Part shown: one piece after another, positions 47,415-59,701 of the stretch
Layout: every line of letters begins with the position of its first letter
Position numbering within the stretch: position 1 is the first letter of the stretch
Origin: Charina bottae
Lineage: Eukaryota > Chordata > Lepidosauria > Squamata > Charinaidae
NCBI GenBank assembly: GCA_023362775.1
Contig: JALMGJ010000006.1
Location: 14,378,501-14,442,500 of the forward strand
DNA length: 64,000 nt
Reading direction: 5' to 3'
Translations under genes and position numbers: made by a program
The notes under the pieces: model-generated
What the model was told of the DNA's origin: nothing
Seen by the model: the letters and a program-made list of their open reading frames with translations, nothing else
The model's database searches: none

Positions 47415-48409
47415 AAGTTTTGCACACAGTTAAATTTCCAGTTATATTTGGGCAGAGGCGGGAGAGAAAAAAGAGATATTATTCCACTCAAAACTTCTAC
47501 CAGGGCATCTTACCCCCTTCAAGCTTTTCTATATACATGTGAGAGCATTTCTGAGCAGTGGGATTAGAAAGAAACCTGCAGGCATATTAATAAATAAACT
47601 TCACATGGTGTTAGATATTAAGTAAACATACAGCTAAATATTTCTCCAGGGGCTCTGTGATCTTATAACCTATGGACTTCTAATTTGGTTACTTGTGACA
47701 TGTGGTTCCTGCCCCTGAGGAATTGCAATAAATTAATTTTGGAAAGTGTTTTTTGTTTGTTCAGTTTTTTACATTTCAGCAATATTGCTGCCCAAACCTG
47801 AGTTCCAGAAAAAAACATTAACAAAGCAGTCTTACAGATGGACATCAACTGCAGTAGCTTAGCTGGGCATTTGGCCGCTACAACTAATAGTCAAACTATA
47901 TAGAGTTGGGTTCACATATCATGCTAAATTCTAAAGCCAGGTGAACAAAATACAATTCCTGTGTTCATAAAGTACATTATGGTTTAGCCTGGCAATATGC
48001 TTGTAAACTGCACAACAGACAACAATGAATTTCCAAACCCACTTCAGCTTAGTCTAGAATGGTGTGAGAACCTAGCCATACGACAGCAAATCTCTGAAAA
48101 CAGATGTCCTTCAGGTTTTTTTTAGGTATTAACAATAACTGTGTGTGTGCAGAATATGGGTTCATGTGATTCTGATCAGAACTGTGAATTAATCCCTTTA
48201 GCACATCCCATTTTTCCAGTTAAGATGGGGTGATTTGTCTCGCAGGTTACAAATGTACAGGCAGTGCCAGCCCAAGCTAATTTGTTGTCTGAGGTGGAGC
48301 CTACGACAACTTAGAATCTGAGAACTTGTAATTTTAAAAGAGGGTGAAAAGTTATATAAGCTTATGCCCGGTGTGATGAAGGTTGGAAGCCACTTCTTTG
48401 TTATTATCT
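47415..48409. other. unassigned sequence
   Basis: No gene or repeat recognised. Confidence 0.55.
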
Positions 48410-48659
48410 TTGTTTGTTGTTTCTTGTTGTTTCTTGTTGTTTCTTGTTTCTTGTTGTTTCTTGTTGTTTCTTGTTTCTTGTTTCTTGTTTCTTGTTTCTT
48501 GTTCTTCTACTTTTTTCTTCTACTTTTTCCTTCTACTTTTTCCTTCTACTTTTCCCTGCACTTTCTGAACTTCTCTTTTACTTTTTCCTTCTAGTTTAGT
48601 TCGTATTAGTTTTTACTGTGTTTCTAAAAACTTCAATAAAATTATTTTAAAAAAAACAT
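48410..48659 (+). repeat. TTTCTTG(TTG) tandem repeat leading to a polyadenylated end
   Basis: Irregular TTTCTTGTTG and TTTCTTG units (48410-48505), then cttctacttttt units (48505-48590), AATAAAA at 48636 and an A8 run at about 48650. The AATAAA plus A-run suggests the 3' end of an unidentified retroposed transcript. Confidence 0.6.
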
Positions 48660-49589
48660 ACAATCTGAGAACCTGGGGCTCAAAGTGAGCAGTCACACTA
48701 CAACTGAACTAAATCTGCCAATCAACTAAACTTTTTAACAGGATATAAAGAGGAAATTATGAAACACCCAGGGAACTACAGTATATTCTCTAGGGTGGAA
48801 TTTAAAGAAATTACTTCTGTGCAATCCCAATTGTAAAGCCTTGAAGATAAAGTTGGTTGTGTAGCGCGTATTCCTGCTTTATACCATTATTCATATCCCC
48901 AAGTCTAGCTTTATGTGCATTATCAAATTGTTTACAGTACTACAAGAAGCACGTTGGTTTCCTTGCTTACCCTGGCAAAGCCAATCCTACATAAATGTGT
49001 CATGAAGGTCTGATGCCCACCTGAAAGAGAGGGCATTGGTATCAGCCAATAAAACTGGCAGAACAAGCAGTCATCCAGGAAGAGTTTGGTGTAGATGCAG
49101 CTGCTTCATGTGATATTATTTGCTTATCAAAACATCTGCAATGAGATTAGTTAGGACCAGACATTAATGCCAAGAAGATGCAATGGGAAAGTTTTTGCTT
49201 CTACTTAGGGATCATGATATTAATGATGTTAGTGGTGCTTCTTGCCATATTTTTGAGGAGCTGATGAAGATGGACAGTCCTTCCACAGATGTTTTTCTGG
49301 GGTTTTGAAATGCTGTCCAACAGGTTGCTTTTCTGGGGCTTTTGAGGGCTGCCCAACTTTCTGACAACTTGACCAGAAGGTGGTACTACAGCTGATAACT
49401 CAGCAGGGATTAGTGACATAAATAATCTATGGGGTTCAAGTCTACCCTTTACCATAGAATTTCACTGGGTGACTTTGGAACTTTCACTCTCTCTCAGCCC
49501 AAGTGACTTCACAAGGTCATTGTTGATCTGAAGGAGATGAAGTAAAATGTGAAGTTCATCCAGAAGTTCAACTGGATATGAAATTAATT
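48660..49589. other. unassigned; possible CORE-SINE scrap at 49462-49530
   Basis: gggtgactttggaac and ctctctctcagcccaag at 49468-49502 match the CORE-SINE. Otherwise nothing is recognised. Confidence 0.5.
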
Positions 49590-49640
49590 GTGAATGAATG
49601 AATGAATGAATGAATGAATGAATGAATGAATGAATGAATG
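49590..49640. repeat. (GAAT)n microsatellite
   Basis: About 12 units. Confidence 0.95.
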
Positions 49641-50053
49641 AGTTTCAGTCTCTGGCCTAGCCTTTTTCCTTTTCTTTTTTACATTTAGGGTAGCCACCAA
49701 TTCCCAGCATTTTTGGGCAATTGCCAGCACTCCAGATGCCTTAAACCTCCCTCTTATTTTTTGGGGTGATCCAGCTCTGCCAAGCACCTAGACACCATTT
49801 TATTTCCCGTAGTGTTTCTGATATTGTGTCACATGGGACATAGTGGGAAATGAAAGGGATGACTGGATTGACTTCCCTAGTTTTGTTTGGGGAATACCCA
49901 TTCCAATCCGGTAAAGCCAATAGGATTCACTGACAGAAAAAGGGGAGTAATCAAGGAACGTTTTGTCCCAGTTTAGCTGCTTCTACAGCCAAACCAGCAG
50001 AATATTTTGTAAGAAGAGATTAGCCTGTGTGCAGATAGGAGTGGGGACGATGT

Positions 50054-50477
50054 GTCTAGGGCAGAGCTTTCCAAACTGTGTGTCGCGACACAAAAGTGTG
50101 TCACCTGCGGGGCCCAGATGTGTCGTGTCAAAACCCGGAAGCGCTGATGGCGCGCCATCAGTGCTTCCGGGTTTTCCTGTGGCGACACACCAATGGCAGT
50201 GCGCGAAAATCCGAAAGTGCCGCAGCCACGGCGGCGTGCAAAAACCAAAAGCAGCAGCAGCGCTTCCGGGTTTTTGCGCACTGCCGCAACGGCGGCGCTT
50301 CCAGGTTTTCCCGTGGCGACACAACAATGGCGGCGCGCAAAAACCAAAAGCGGCAGCAGCGCTTCCAGGTTTTTGCGCACTGCCACAATGGCGGCACTTC
50401 CGGGTTTTCCCGCGGCAACACACCAACGGCGGTTGGTGTGTCGCCATGGGAAAACTTTGGAAAGCCCTGGTCTAGGG
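50054..50477. mobile_element. non-autonomous hAT element, CpG-rich, with internal repeats
   Basis: 50062-50469 begins cagagctttccaaactgtg and ends gggaaaactttggaaagccctg-like. Perfect 8-bp duplications gtctaggg flank it (50054-50061 and 50470-50477). Inside, a segment of about 101 bp (gcaaaaaccaaaagc, agcgcttcc, gtttttgcgcactgcc) occurs twice. GC and CpG content are far above the flanks and keep long frames open on both strands. None looks like a protein. Confidence 0.94.
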
Positions 50478-51718
50478 CAACTGTCCCAAATCTGGGTATC
50501 TTCCAGATGAGAAGATGACCAACTTCTCAGCAAAGACATTAGTGATTGGAAAACTGAGAGTAAAGTTCATATAACTAGAGAACATCCAAGGTGGGAAGCC
50601 TGGTTTAGGGCCTTAGTTTTTTGTTTGTATGAACTTCTGTGTGTATGCATACACACACACACAAACACACACATACACACAAACAGAGAGAGAGAGAGAC
50701 AAAACCCCAACTGAGATTTCCAAAACTGATTTACAATTAACATTATAATCCAGGTAGCTAGCGCAATCAAATCTGAATACAATAAAAGTCAAAGTGTGTA
50801 GCAGAGGCATTCCAATCTTAAACACAAGAGTCAACATCTGAAAACTTAAAAATCAATATAGCGGGGGGGGGATCAGGTTTGCAAAACTGTTCTCTCTGAA
50901 CTGTCATATATATTGCCTTCATCTATGGATGCGTATGGAGGGGAAAATGTTTCATAAAAAGAAAAGAAAACCTAGATGTTAACTACAGTTTCATCTTTGG
51001 TTATTCTCCAAGATGAATGATCTATTCTGGATGGTAAAATTAGGAAAACGGAGAAAGAGAGAGGGAGGGTGGGGGGGAGACAGGAGTTTATTATTTCCTG
51101 ACCAGGCCTTGTAAGAAGTGTTAAAAATGCTTTTTAAAAAAATAGATGAGATATAAATGTATACATGACAGAATCAATTTTTCTTTTAGCTGAAGGGCAT
51201 AATATACAGCAGGGAGTCTCCTGCTGCTGAAAGGAAATTATGCTATGACTTGGGAACATCATTCTACCGCCCAAAAAAATGAGAAGCTTCAAATAGGACA
51301 CTGAAAGCAGGGTGGGTGGTGGGTACGGGAGAGCCATTGCTAGTCTTATATACATCTTAGAGCAAGTGAAGACAGATGGAACCAAAGCAGAAATGGAATT
51401 TCTCAGAAGACCTTTTTTTCCCTTGAGATGTTTCTGTCTTCTTAGCCATTCTGCTGAATGCTCGTAAAATATTTTCCACTGTTTTTGTTTGTTTGCTCGT
51501 TGCTTTTTTAGTGCCAGCCATTATTCCTCTCCAGAATGTCCTCATCTACACTAGATTTGAGGGATGGGAGAAGATGCAAAATGATGCCCACGTCATTGCT
51601 GAAAATGTTGCTGCCATGGAAGGACTTCATGAAAGGCCCCTGGCACAGAGAAAGAGGACATGCATTGCGTTCCAAAAGGCCAAAGATTCAACCACTGGCA
51701 TTTCCATTTAAAAGGAAT
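50478..51718. other. unassigned; (AC)n(AG)n at 50645-50700
   Basis: A pyrimidine tract ending gcttttttag at about 51502-51511 resembles a splice acceptor, but the downstream frame has no recognisable domain. Confidence 0.5.
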
Positions 51719-52095
51719 GTGTAGCACAATGATGGGCAACTCGTTTTTCAGCCAGGAGCTATCCTTTGCTTTATTATTTTTTTATTTTATTTTATTGATC
51801 TCTGGGTGGGCCATATGAGGCATGTCTGGTTCACAATGATAGCCCCGGGAATGTCAGGTCAAAAATCTGGGGAGTTTGTGGGAGAGTTGGGATGGAAATT
51901 TATTTACTTGGGCTTTCCAAAACCTTAAGGGAACAATTTCAACATTTTTTCTTTTTCCCCCCCCTAAAAATCACAAAAAAAACAAAACAAATTGCATCAC
52001 TGTAAAATCATTTTGCTGTTTCTTTGTTGACTTTTGAGTGTTCCAGGGCTGTGAAATGAAGATGGGGCCATGGGTTACCCGTCCCTGGTGCAGCA
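51719..52095. mobile_element. degenerate hAT element
   Basis: 51727-52087 starts caatgatgggcaactcg and ends ggttacccgtccctg. Flanks gtgtagca (51719-51726) and gtgcagca (52088-52095) match at 7 of 8 bases. Confidence 0.75.
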
Positions 52096-53220
52096 GGTGA
52101 TATAGAAAACTTATAAGGTACACCCTCTCTGCCCTAGAAAGCTTACATGAAGTGTAATTGAGTTGACAATATTAGCTTAGATGGGTAATACTATATATCC
52201 TGATGTAAAGCAACTTCTTATGATCATGCCACAGGTCAGAACAGAAGCTGCTCCATAATGAAATTAGACAGTCACTACTAAACCCAGGAAAAGCCTGGCT
52301 AAATCAGGCCAAAGGCCAGAATTCTGTCTGAGTGTCTACCCATATTCCAGGGCTCCTGCATACAGTATTCAGAAAGTTTCATATCATACCTTTCTCTGAA
52401 AATTTTGATGGACTGTATTTCTGGGCCTCCATATTCTTCCTTCCTGCCTGTTGTTGTTATTTTTGGTCATAAATCTGTCTATGCTTTTTTTATTTCCGTT
52501 ATGATCTCCTTGGATTTCTTCAGTGTAGAGCTTGTGTTTTCAGTCTACTCATTTGGGGAAAAGAGTTAATGTTCTTTCTGAATCTTTTGTGGATGTAGAA
52601 TTGGTCAAATGTAGTAACTAAATGCAAAGTTACTATTCTGAGTTTAGCACACCCACATATAGACTCTTCAAATTTTAATACTCAGTGATGTTATGATGAC
52701 CATTGTCTGTCTACAAAAGATTAGAGATAAGGTGAAAGTATATTAACATTTCTTGAAAGCTCAGATGCTCAGGGAACTTTGCAGTTGAGGATTATCTGCA
52801 GTTAATAGGTAATCATAATGGTCTTGTTCAGAACAGTGATTTCTTTAGTGTTTCAAGAGACAATGCAGGAGAAATAAAATTTAATGAATTTCCAAAGCAG
52901 CACTTCCTTGACTTATTACATTAGCAGGACCTCTCATCTGATTGGGACTTTTGAGAGTAATGCAGAATTCATTAAAGCAATTTACTTTATAATGGGAGAT
53001 GGCTGAGATAGATGACTACTAATGGGATAAAGAACATTAATTAAATAAATTGTAGAGTGGAAGTGAGCTGTTTTGCTCAAAACCTGGCAAATAATCCTCT
53101 CCAGCTATACCACAACTTCAGAATTTCTCATCTAGTAAATGTTCATGTTTTTTCACAATAAGAATTAAACAAATGGCAGAGTAGCTACAAGAGTTGAAGT
53201 GATAGCTAATACTATTATTA
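52096..53220. other. mostly repeat-free sequence
   Basis: About 52270-52345 may be a CR1 3' scrap (taaatcaggccaaaggcc). The 52740-53110 stretch is AT-rich and free of recognisable repeats. No gene. Confidence 0.4.
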
Positions 53221-54324
53221 TTGCTATGAAAGCTTATCCCCAAAATTGGTCCCTTCAGATGTTTTAACCTGCAACTCCCATGGTTGCAGATCATTGACTA
53301 TTCTGGATTGGGCTGATAATAGTAATATCCAGCTGGAGGAAGTCAAGTTAAGGAAAACCACACTAGAAGTGTTGTCTTCCTGTATTTATGCTGTATTTCT
53401 TCTGGACTGAAAACACTGAAGAGGACATAGAATCCATCAATATTATCAGCACTATCATTACATCTTGGCAAAATTTTCACCTACTGTTTCTCTGTGGGCA
53501 AAAAGCACAGGAATCCTGCCAAAAATTGTGAGAATTAAGAGATTCCCAAAGCAGGAAATCCAATTATGTCAACAATCAACTGCCATAAGGATCAGGCCAG
53601 AGAAATACAAAGCAAGGTTCTACTAAGCCATGGAAAAGGCAAGAAAAAAGAGAGCTGGACTGAAAGCTCAGTGGTATAAGAAGGATGCCACCTATGTGTT
53701 CACAGAGGACATTCAACTACTTAAAGTGACTTTATTCTACTATACAAAATGTCTGCTTATCTGGCCATGCTATGTCAAATGCCAGGGTGGCATCTGCTGA
53801 GTTCAAGGAGTGCATTGATTGGCAAGCCTACATTGGCTCCATGTCTTAAGATTCCTCTAAACCACTGTTGGTTTTTCAAACTATATCCTGAGTTTATTTG
53901 AAAAGTGTATCATATGTCCCCTGATGGGAAGATCATCAAGGACAGGCAATCTCTTTGTCTATCAATGTCAACTTTCCACTTCACAGTTATGGGGAAGAGC
54001 AGGCTGTGATTTATAGTGCACATTAGGTTCATGAAGTCCAATGAGAGCAACTTCATTTTCCCAATCAATTGTCATACCAAATGGAGATGATGGAAGCTGT
54101 AACTCAATACATCTGGAGGCACCAGGTTCAGGACCACAGTCCTAGAATTTATCCATCTCCCACTTATGGAATTCCAAGTATATTTTGCTGGGAATTCTGA
54201 ATGCTAAGAGAATCCCCATGATCAGATATCAGGCAATATCCTCTCTTTTGGCATAGTTAGGAAAGTATTCCCCTTTATTTTCAAAAAGTACTGTATGGAA
54301 CATACTTTTTTTGGTGCCTTAAAT
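53221..54324. other. unassigned with a possible decayed MITE
   Basis: cttcagatgttttaacctgcaa and aactcccatggttgcag at 53255-53290, and aactcaatacatctggagg near 54100, resemble a decayed palindromic MITE. Weak. Confidence 0.35.
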
Positions 54325-54514
54325 TCCTGGTGGCCACCTGGACAAATCCATGCAGTTTTCTTGGCAAGGTTTTTCAGAAGTGGTTTGCCATTGCCTTCTT
54401 CTTCCTATGGCTGAGAGAGAGGGACTGGCCCAAAGTCACCCAGCTGGACCAAAATCTCACGGTCTCCCAGTTTCTAGCTTGGTGCCTTTAACCACTGCAC
54501 CAAATTGGCTCTTG
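54325..54514 (-). mobile_element. CORE/MIR-like SINE
   Basis: Minus-strand copy: ttcttggcaaggtttttcag, tggtttgccattgcc, caaagtcacccagctgg and caccaaattggctct. Confidence 0.82.
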
Positions 54515-54934
54515 TAGGAAGTACTTAACTTGGATAAAACATCTAAGCAAAAGATATTGCTTAATCTTAATTACAAAGACAGTATCTCTGACTTTTTTTT
54601 TCTGTCTTACATAATCTAGATTCTCCAGTATGGAAATATGAACATCCAGACAGATGTTCATCTGTTAGTTTCTACAGATGCAACATTATATCAGCAAAGA
54701 TCAAAGGTCATAGCAAATATATTTAAGCCTTTGCTTCATATCCATCTCTTTATTATCTATACTTCTTTTCTTACATATTCGCATGTATTGAAATGGTTAA
54801 ATGTGTAGGTGTCTTTTGTTCATTAGAGGGTATTATCTTGTTCAGAATATTGGTTATTTTATTAAAAAAAAGCATATGCAATTATTATTTTAGAAAGTAT
54901 GTAGGGGTAGAGGCGGAGACAAAGACAGAGATAG

Positions 54935-55034
54935 CAGATACAGAAGTGTCTATGAAGGTTCTCAGTCATCCAGGTGGAATTGTCTGTAGAAATCCAGTTG
55001 ACATGATTCAAGCTACAGACAGATACAGAAGTGT
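54935..55034 (+). mobile_element. second copy of the hammerhead mini-element, palindrome deleted
   Basis: A 70-bp insertion (54950-55019) is flanked by the 15-bp repeat cagatacagaagtgt (54935-54949 and 55020-55034). It starts ctatgaaggttctcag and ends gattcaagctac plus aga, the same termini as 3544-3754 read on the minus strand. The internal section with both hammerhead cores is absent. The join gtctgtag/aaatcc fits a deletion at a shared TAG. Confidence 0.75.
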
Positions 55035-56382
55035 TTGAGGCACTTCAGCTCTGAAGTTCTTCTTATAATATATTCAGGTTGGCCAGCCAAGAAGCTGACC
55101 TGAAACAGGTTCCCACAAAGTAGAGTTTATAAACCCCATAACTCTGGGCACCTGGGTTTGCCACAAGATATGCATTTATGCCACATTCAGTGCAGTGTGT
55201 AAATAGATGACTGAGGGGTTCGTGTGACCTAGGCCTTCTTTTCCTCCTCCCTCTTCTTCGTTAGCCCTTGATTCCACAAGTGGAAGGCTAGTTTTCTGCT
55301 TTGACCTCCACTCTATTATCCTGACTGAGCATTGCAAGCACAATAGCAAGGAATATAAGCAAAGTGCAGTGCAGGCACTTTGCAGACGTGCCATTCTACC
55401 CTGCCACCTCTCTTTTTTCTTGCCCAGAGCATCCAAAATAAAAATAGGAAAACAAATTACCACATGTATGGAGAAGCCTTAGATGACAGGAAAAAGAGGG
55501 GCCAGTATACAAATAATTACGGTACTTTGATATTCAAAAGTAGTAGCGATTGGATAAGTGCTGTCAGTTCTCCTTTGATATAAAAGCATGGAGTTGGATT
55601 AGCAACTTCCAGAGGGCCACCATAAAATAATGAATTGTGCCATGACCGATAACATTCAACAAATGCTCTGATGTATAGTCCAAACCAATTCCTGCCCACA
55701 CACACACAGACACACACACACACGCACGCACGCACGCACGCACAGCTTTGTGGCATTAAATTTCCATATTGCATTTCCAATTCAGTTGAGGAGTTCATCA
55801 GCGAAAGTACATCACAATGGTCAGAAAAAGAAAGCAGATGTTCTCTCTCACCCCCAACATGCACACACTTTAATAAGTAGGGTTTGGAGAGAGGCAAAAA
55901 TGGAGGGGGAATGAAAGAGAAACAGGATTGTCAGGAAGATTTTCTTCTCTCAGAATCATGCCTAAAGGAAGGAGATGCAAAACAAAAATCCTAAAACACA
56001 GTTGCTGCTAGGATTCTGTTTCATTAGAACTTCAGCAAAGAAGGAAGAAAACAAAGATCCATTTTGCTTCTTCTTGCTTTATTGATGATATCACAGCTGC
56101 ATTAATGGAATCCTTACATTCTACTAGTACAGTCTGAATTTATCTACACTGCATTTGGAGACTGGGTAGGCTGCAGTATCTTGCTTTGGCATATAAAAAG
56201 AAAGATGCAGGTTCTTTTGAACAGAAAGCAAATTCCTTCTCTCACTGCTGGCAATAAAGGATATTCAAACTGGGTTTAGGGCATCATCAAAAAATCAGTC
56301 TCTCCTTCTTGCCTGCACGCAAAGATGCACATGTGCACATGCACATGTGTGTGCACACACACACACATAGATACATATAAGA
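55035..56382. other. unassigned; (AC)n(GCAC)n at 55699-55744
   Basis: No gene or dispersed repeat recognised. Confidence 0.55.
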
Positions 56383-56530
56383 GCTGATGTAGTGTAATAG
56401 TCAAGGTGCTGGACTAGGAGCAGGGATACCAAATTCTAGTCCTCCCTTAGGCATGGAAGCTATGTGGGTGACTTTAGACCGCTTACTCACTCTCTCTCAG
56501 CCCTAGAAGGGGAAGTCAGAAACACTTATC
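56383..56530 (+). mobile_element. CORE/MIR-like SINE, decayed
   Basis: gagctgatgtagtgtaatag, attctagtcctcccttagg and actctctctcagccctag match the family. Confidence 0.75.
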
Positions 56531-56628
56531 TACTAACCCATTCTGGAACAGTGAAGTAGAATACAGTCCACAACCTTGGATCCTCCTGTAGTGGATTGAT
56601 TCAGGCTGATAAACATTATATTTGGGTG

Positions 56629-56661
56629 CGCGCGCACACACACACATTTTTATTGGCTTAC

Positions 56662-56747
<86 letters not shown>

Positions 56748-56748
56748 T
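56629..56748. repeat. (CACATA)n microsatellite
   Basis: A CA/GC-rich start, then about 15 CATACA hexamers. Open frames here are Thr-His or Ile-His repeats. Confidence 0.95.
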
Positions 56749-57046
56749 ACAAGAATTCATTATATAAAGAAGAAATATGGAAACATAGTTGGTCTACAAA
56801 GGAAGAAGCCGCCTAAATAAATCTTGCAATTGGGGTGGTCTAGAAGTACTGTTTCATGATGAATACCAAAGAAATGGACCACAATCTGGGCATAGTTGCA
56901 GTGGGCCTCCAATCTGTGGCAGCTTCCTTTACAAAGTAAGGTGGGTTGTGGAGACCAGCCTCAGAGTAATAATTCTGCCCACAGTGAAATGGATAGAGAG
57001 GGACATCTTATAATAGCCACACATTTTTTCACAATTTTTGGCAATG

Positions 57047-57390
57047 TTACCTCTTGGTTGGCGTGATGGCTCAGCGGTTAAGACACCAGGTTTGTTGATT
57101 GGAAGGTCACAAGTTTGGAGGTTCGAGACCTGCATGACGGAGTGATCTTCCGCACTTGCCCCAGCTCTTGCCAACCTAGCAATTTGAAAGCATGCAAATG
57201 CAAGTAGATAAATAGGTACCACTTTGGTGGGAAGGTAACAGCGTTCCGCATGCGTCATGCCGGCCACATGACTGCAGAAGCGTCTTTGGACAACGCTGGC
57301 TCTTCGGCTAACAAATGGAGATGAGCACTGGCCCCTAGAGTTGGACACGACTGTGTGGGGGAACCTTTACCTTTACTTTACCTCTTGGTT
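57047..57390 (+). mobile_element. Sauria SINE with 13-bp target duplication
   Basis: The SINE at 57060-57377 is flanked by ttacctcttggtt (57047-57059 and 57378-57390). Confidence 0.93.
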
Positions 57391-57526
57391 TCTTTTGTTG
57401 GTTGGTAAGTTGGATATTCCAACCTCCAACCCTTGAGATGTTTGCTAGCTGCTCCTTTGACATCCAAGACGACGAGATAAGGCTCATAAATGGCTCTGCC
57501 TTAATTAAACAGAGACAGGATGACTT

Positions 57527-57702
57527 CCATGAAAGCCGGCTGGGTGACCTTGGGCCAGTCACTCTCTCTCAGCCCAACTCACCTTACAGGGTTGTTGTTG
57601 TGGGGAAAATAGGAGGAGGAAGGAGTATTAGGCATGTTCACTGCCTTGAGTTATTTATAAAAATAATAAAGGTGGGATAAAAATTAATTAAATAAATAAA
57701 TA
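57527..57702 (+). mobile_element. CORE/MIR-like SINE 3' half
   Basis: 5' truncated at catgaaagccggctggg, with an intact 3' end: gttgttgttgtggggaaaat, then ttgagttatttataaaaataataaaggtggg and (TAAA)n. Confidence 0.85.
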
Positions 57703-58167
57703 AAAATTGGAAAGATGTCTATATTTGGCCGTTGGTTGACAGGGTACTGTGAGCTGATGGGCTGTTTCATAGAATCATAAGGTTGGAAAGGACTTTAAGG
57801 TCTTCTAGTCCAAGCCCTACCCAGTGCAAGAATTCTCAAAACATCCCACAAAAAATGGCTGTCCAATGTTCTCTAGAAAACTTCCTTGAGCACCCATGAC
57901 TTCAGCAGGCTGTTCCACTGTTTAATACCTCTCACAATCATGAAATAGCTCCTTATTTCAAGAGTGGATCTGTCTCTGTAAAGCTGTCGTGCACTGGTTT
58001 TTGTCTTAGTCTCAGGTGCAATGGAGAATAAATCCATACCCTCTGACCTGTAAGGTCCCTTCAAGTATTGGAAGACTGCTATCATGTCTCTTCTAGCCTT
58101 CTCTTCTTTTGGCTAGACATACCGAATTCCTTTTACCTCTCCTCATAGAATTTAGCCTCCAAGCCCG

Positions 58168-58913
58168 TTACTGTCTGTCAGGCCCAACCCAAGAACTTCA
58201 GAGAATCGGTTCTGCGAAACTTCAGTTCACTATTTGCTTACACCATATAGACAGAATCTTGCCAGACTAAAACCACTCTATCTAACCTCAGGGGAAATAA
58301 CCTGGGAAAGCTCTAGGGCAGAGATATTCTGAACCTCTTAGTTTTCCCACATTCGCTTTCCGGACTGTGTCTCCTCTTATTTTGTCCTCCTCCTTGGAAT
58401 GTGCTCCCTCCTTCCTGAGGAACTGTTGGGTTCTGAAATGTTAGTAACAGAAAACCCAAGCAGCGTTTTTATTTTTGTTTAGCAGAATAGAAGTGTCCAG
58501 CAATAAACTTGCACAGAAGGCTTACTTTTAGTTCAGAGAAATAAATACTCTTCACACATTTAGTCAGTGTAAAAAGGGAAATAAAGATTGCTTACAGTTT
58601 ATTTGTAGATCTTGTTACAAGCAGTTTCATTGTAGAAACAGTCCGATGCATGCAAGCAAGGAATTTTGACCAAACCCACTTTTGGCGGATTTGCTGGGAT
58701 GCATGTCTGTCCCCACGAAAGGGGGCATGGTGCACAGGCCACACTCGGGCCTCGTGGAGAGAGAAGGAGGAGGAAACAGGAAGTCAAGTGACTCAGACAC
58801 CTCCCACACAAGCACAGTAGGGTTATGCTTAACATGGAAGCCCCTCCCTCATGTTTGTGTGAGACGTGCTGAGCTGAAAACCTGTTAAATCCAACAAGAA
58901 ACAGCAGCATTAC
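58168..58913. mobile_element. solo LTR inside CR1
   Basis: The 738 bp at 58172-58909 begin TGTCTGTC and end CAGCAGCA (TG...CA), with a 4-bp duplication ttac (58168-58171 and 58910-58913). CR1 sequence resumes on both sides. A 4-bp duplication fits a gammaretrovirus-like ERV, but 4 bp alone is weak. No internal genes. Orientation is uncertain because AATAAA occurs on both strands. Confidence 0.6.
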
Positions 58914-59565
58914 TGAAATCTACCACATCTTCTTTGTTGCTCTTCTCGGCATTATTTCCAGTTTTCAGCATCCCTTTTGTATTGTGGCAACCAGAACTGG
59001 ACACTGTATTCCCAGTGTATTCTGACCAGTGTAACATAGAGAACATATCACTTCCCTTACCACTTTCTTGAGATGGGATCTGCTCAAAGCCTAATTATCC
59101 CATCATATTCAGTACAAATAGTCTCAAGTCTAAGCATAGCAGGTCAATACTTGGCATATGTAGCCAGCCCAGTTCTTCAAATGCAGGGAAATACAGGAGT
59201 CCTCTCCAATTATTTAATGCAAACCAATAATTTTTGTGATAGTGTCCACTTTTATGGTCACAGATATTGCTGGCTCATGTCAGGTTGCTTTGGGTGTTGG
59301 AAGTAGGTATGTAGAACTTAAAATACATTTGGCCTGCTGCAGTGCACACTTTTCAGATATGAGCATGTTACCATCTTAGGAACAAAGGAAGTGGGAGATC
59401 TTGTCAAAGGCACCACCGAAATCAAAATATATTATGCCTAAGGCATTTCCAGAAACTGCAAGACTTGTGATTCTGTTTTTAAAAGAAAAAGATATAATAT
59501 TGATTGGCATGACTTACTCATAACAAAGTTATGTTGACTTCTAGTAAATAATTTGTTGCTAGATA

Positions 59566-59701
59566 CATTAGATCAGTGTTTCTCAACCTTGGCCATTTTA
59601 AGATGTGTGAATGTCAACACCCAGAATTCCCCAGCCAGCATTCTGGGAGTTGAAGTCCACACATCTTAAAATGGCCAAGGTTGAGAAACACTGCATTAGA
59701 T
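59566..59701. mobile_element. palindromic hAT-like MITE with 8-bp duplication
   Basis: 59574-59693 runs from CAGTGTTTCTC to its inverted end. Perfect duplications cattagat flank it (59566-59573 and 59694-59701). Same family as 0.14 and 21.23 kb, with a shortened centre. Confidence 0.93.

Noticed and set aside
49963..50539. 170- and 188-codon frames on both strands
   Set aside because: They overlap each other and a GC-rich hAT element with 8-bp duplications. Composition alone keeps them open.
51493..51711. Possible exon after a pyrimidine tract and AG
   Set aside because: The acceptor-like site is plausible, but two overlapping frames are equally open, neither shows a domain, and no donor site or neighbouring exon could be supported.
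55176..55463. Various 60-100 codon frames with ordinary-looking sequence
   Set aside because: At this length and AT content such frames are expected by chance. None has family motifs or splice context.
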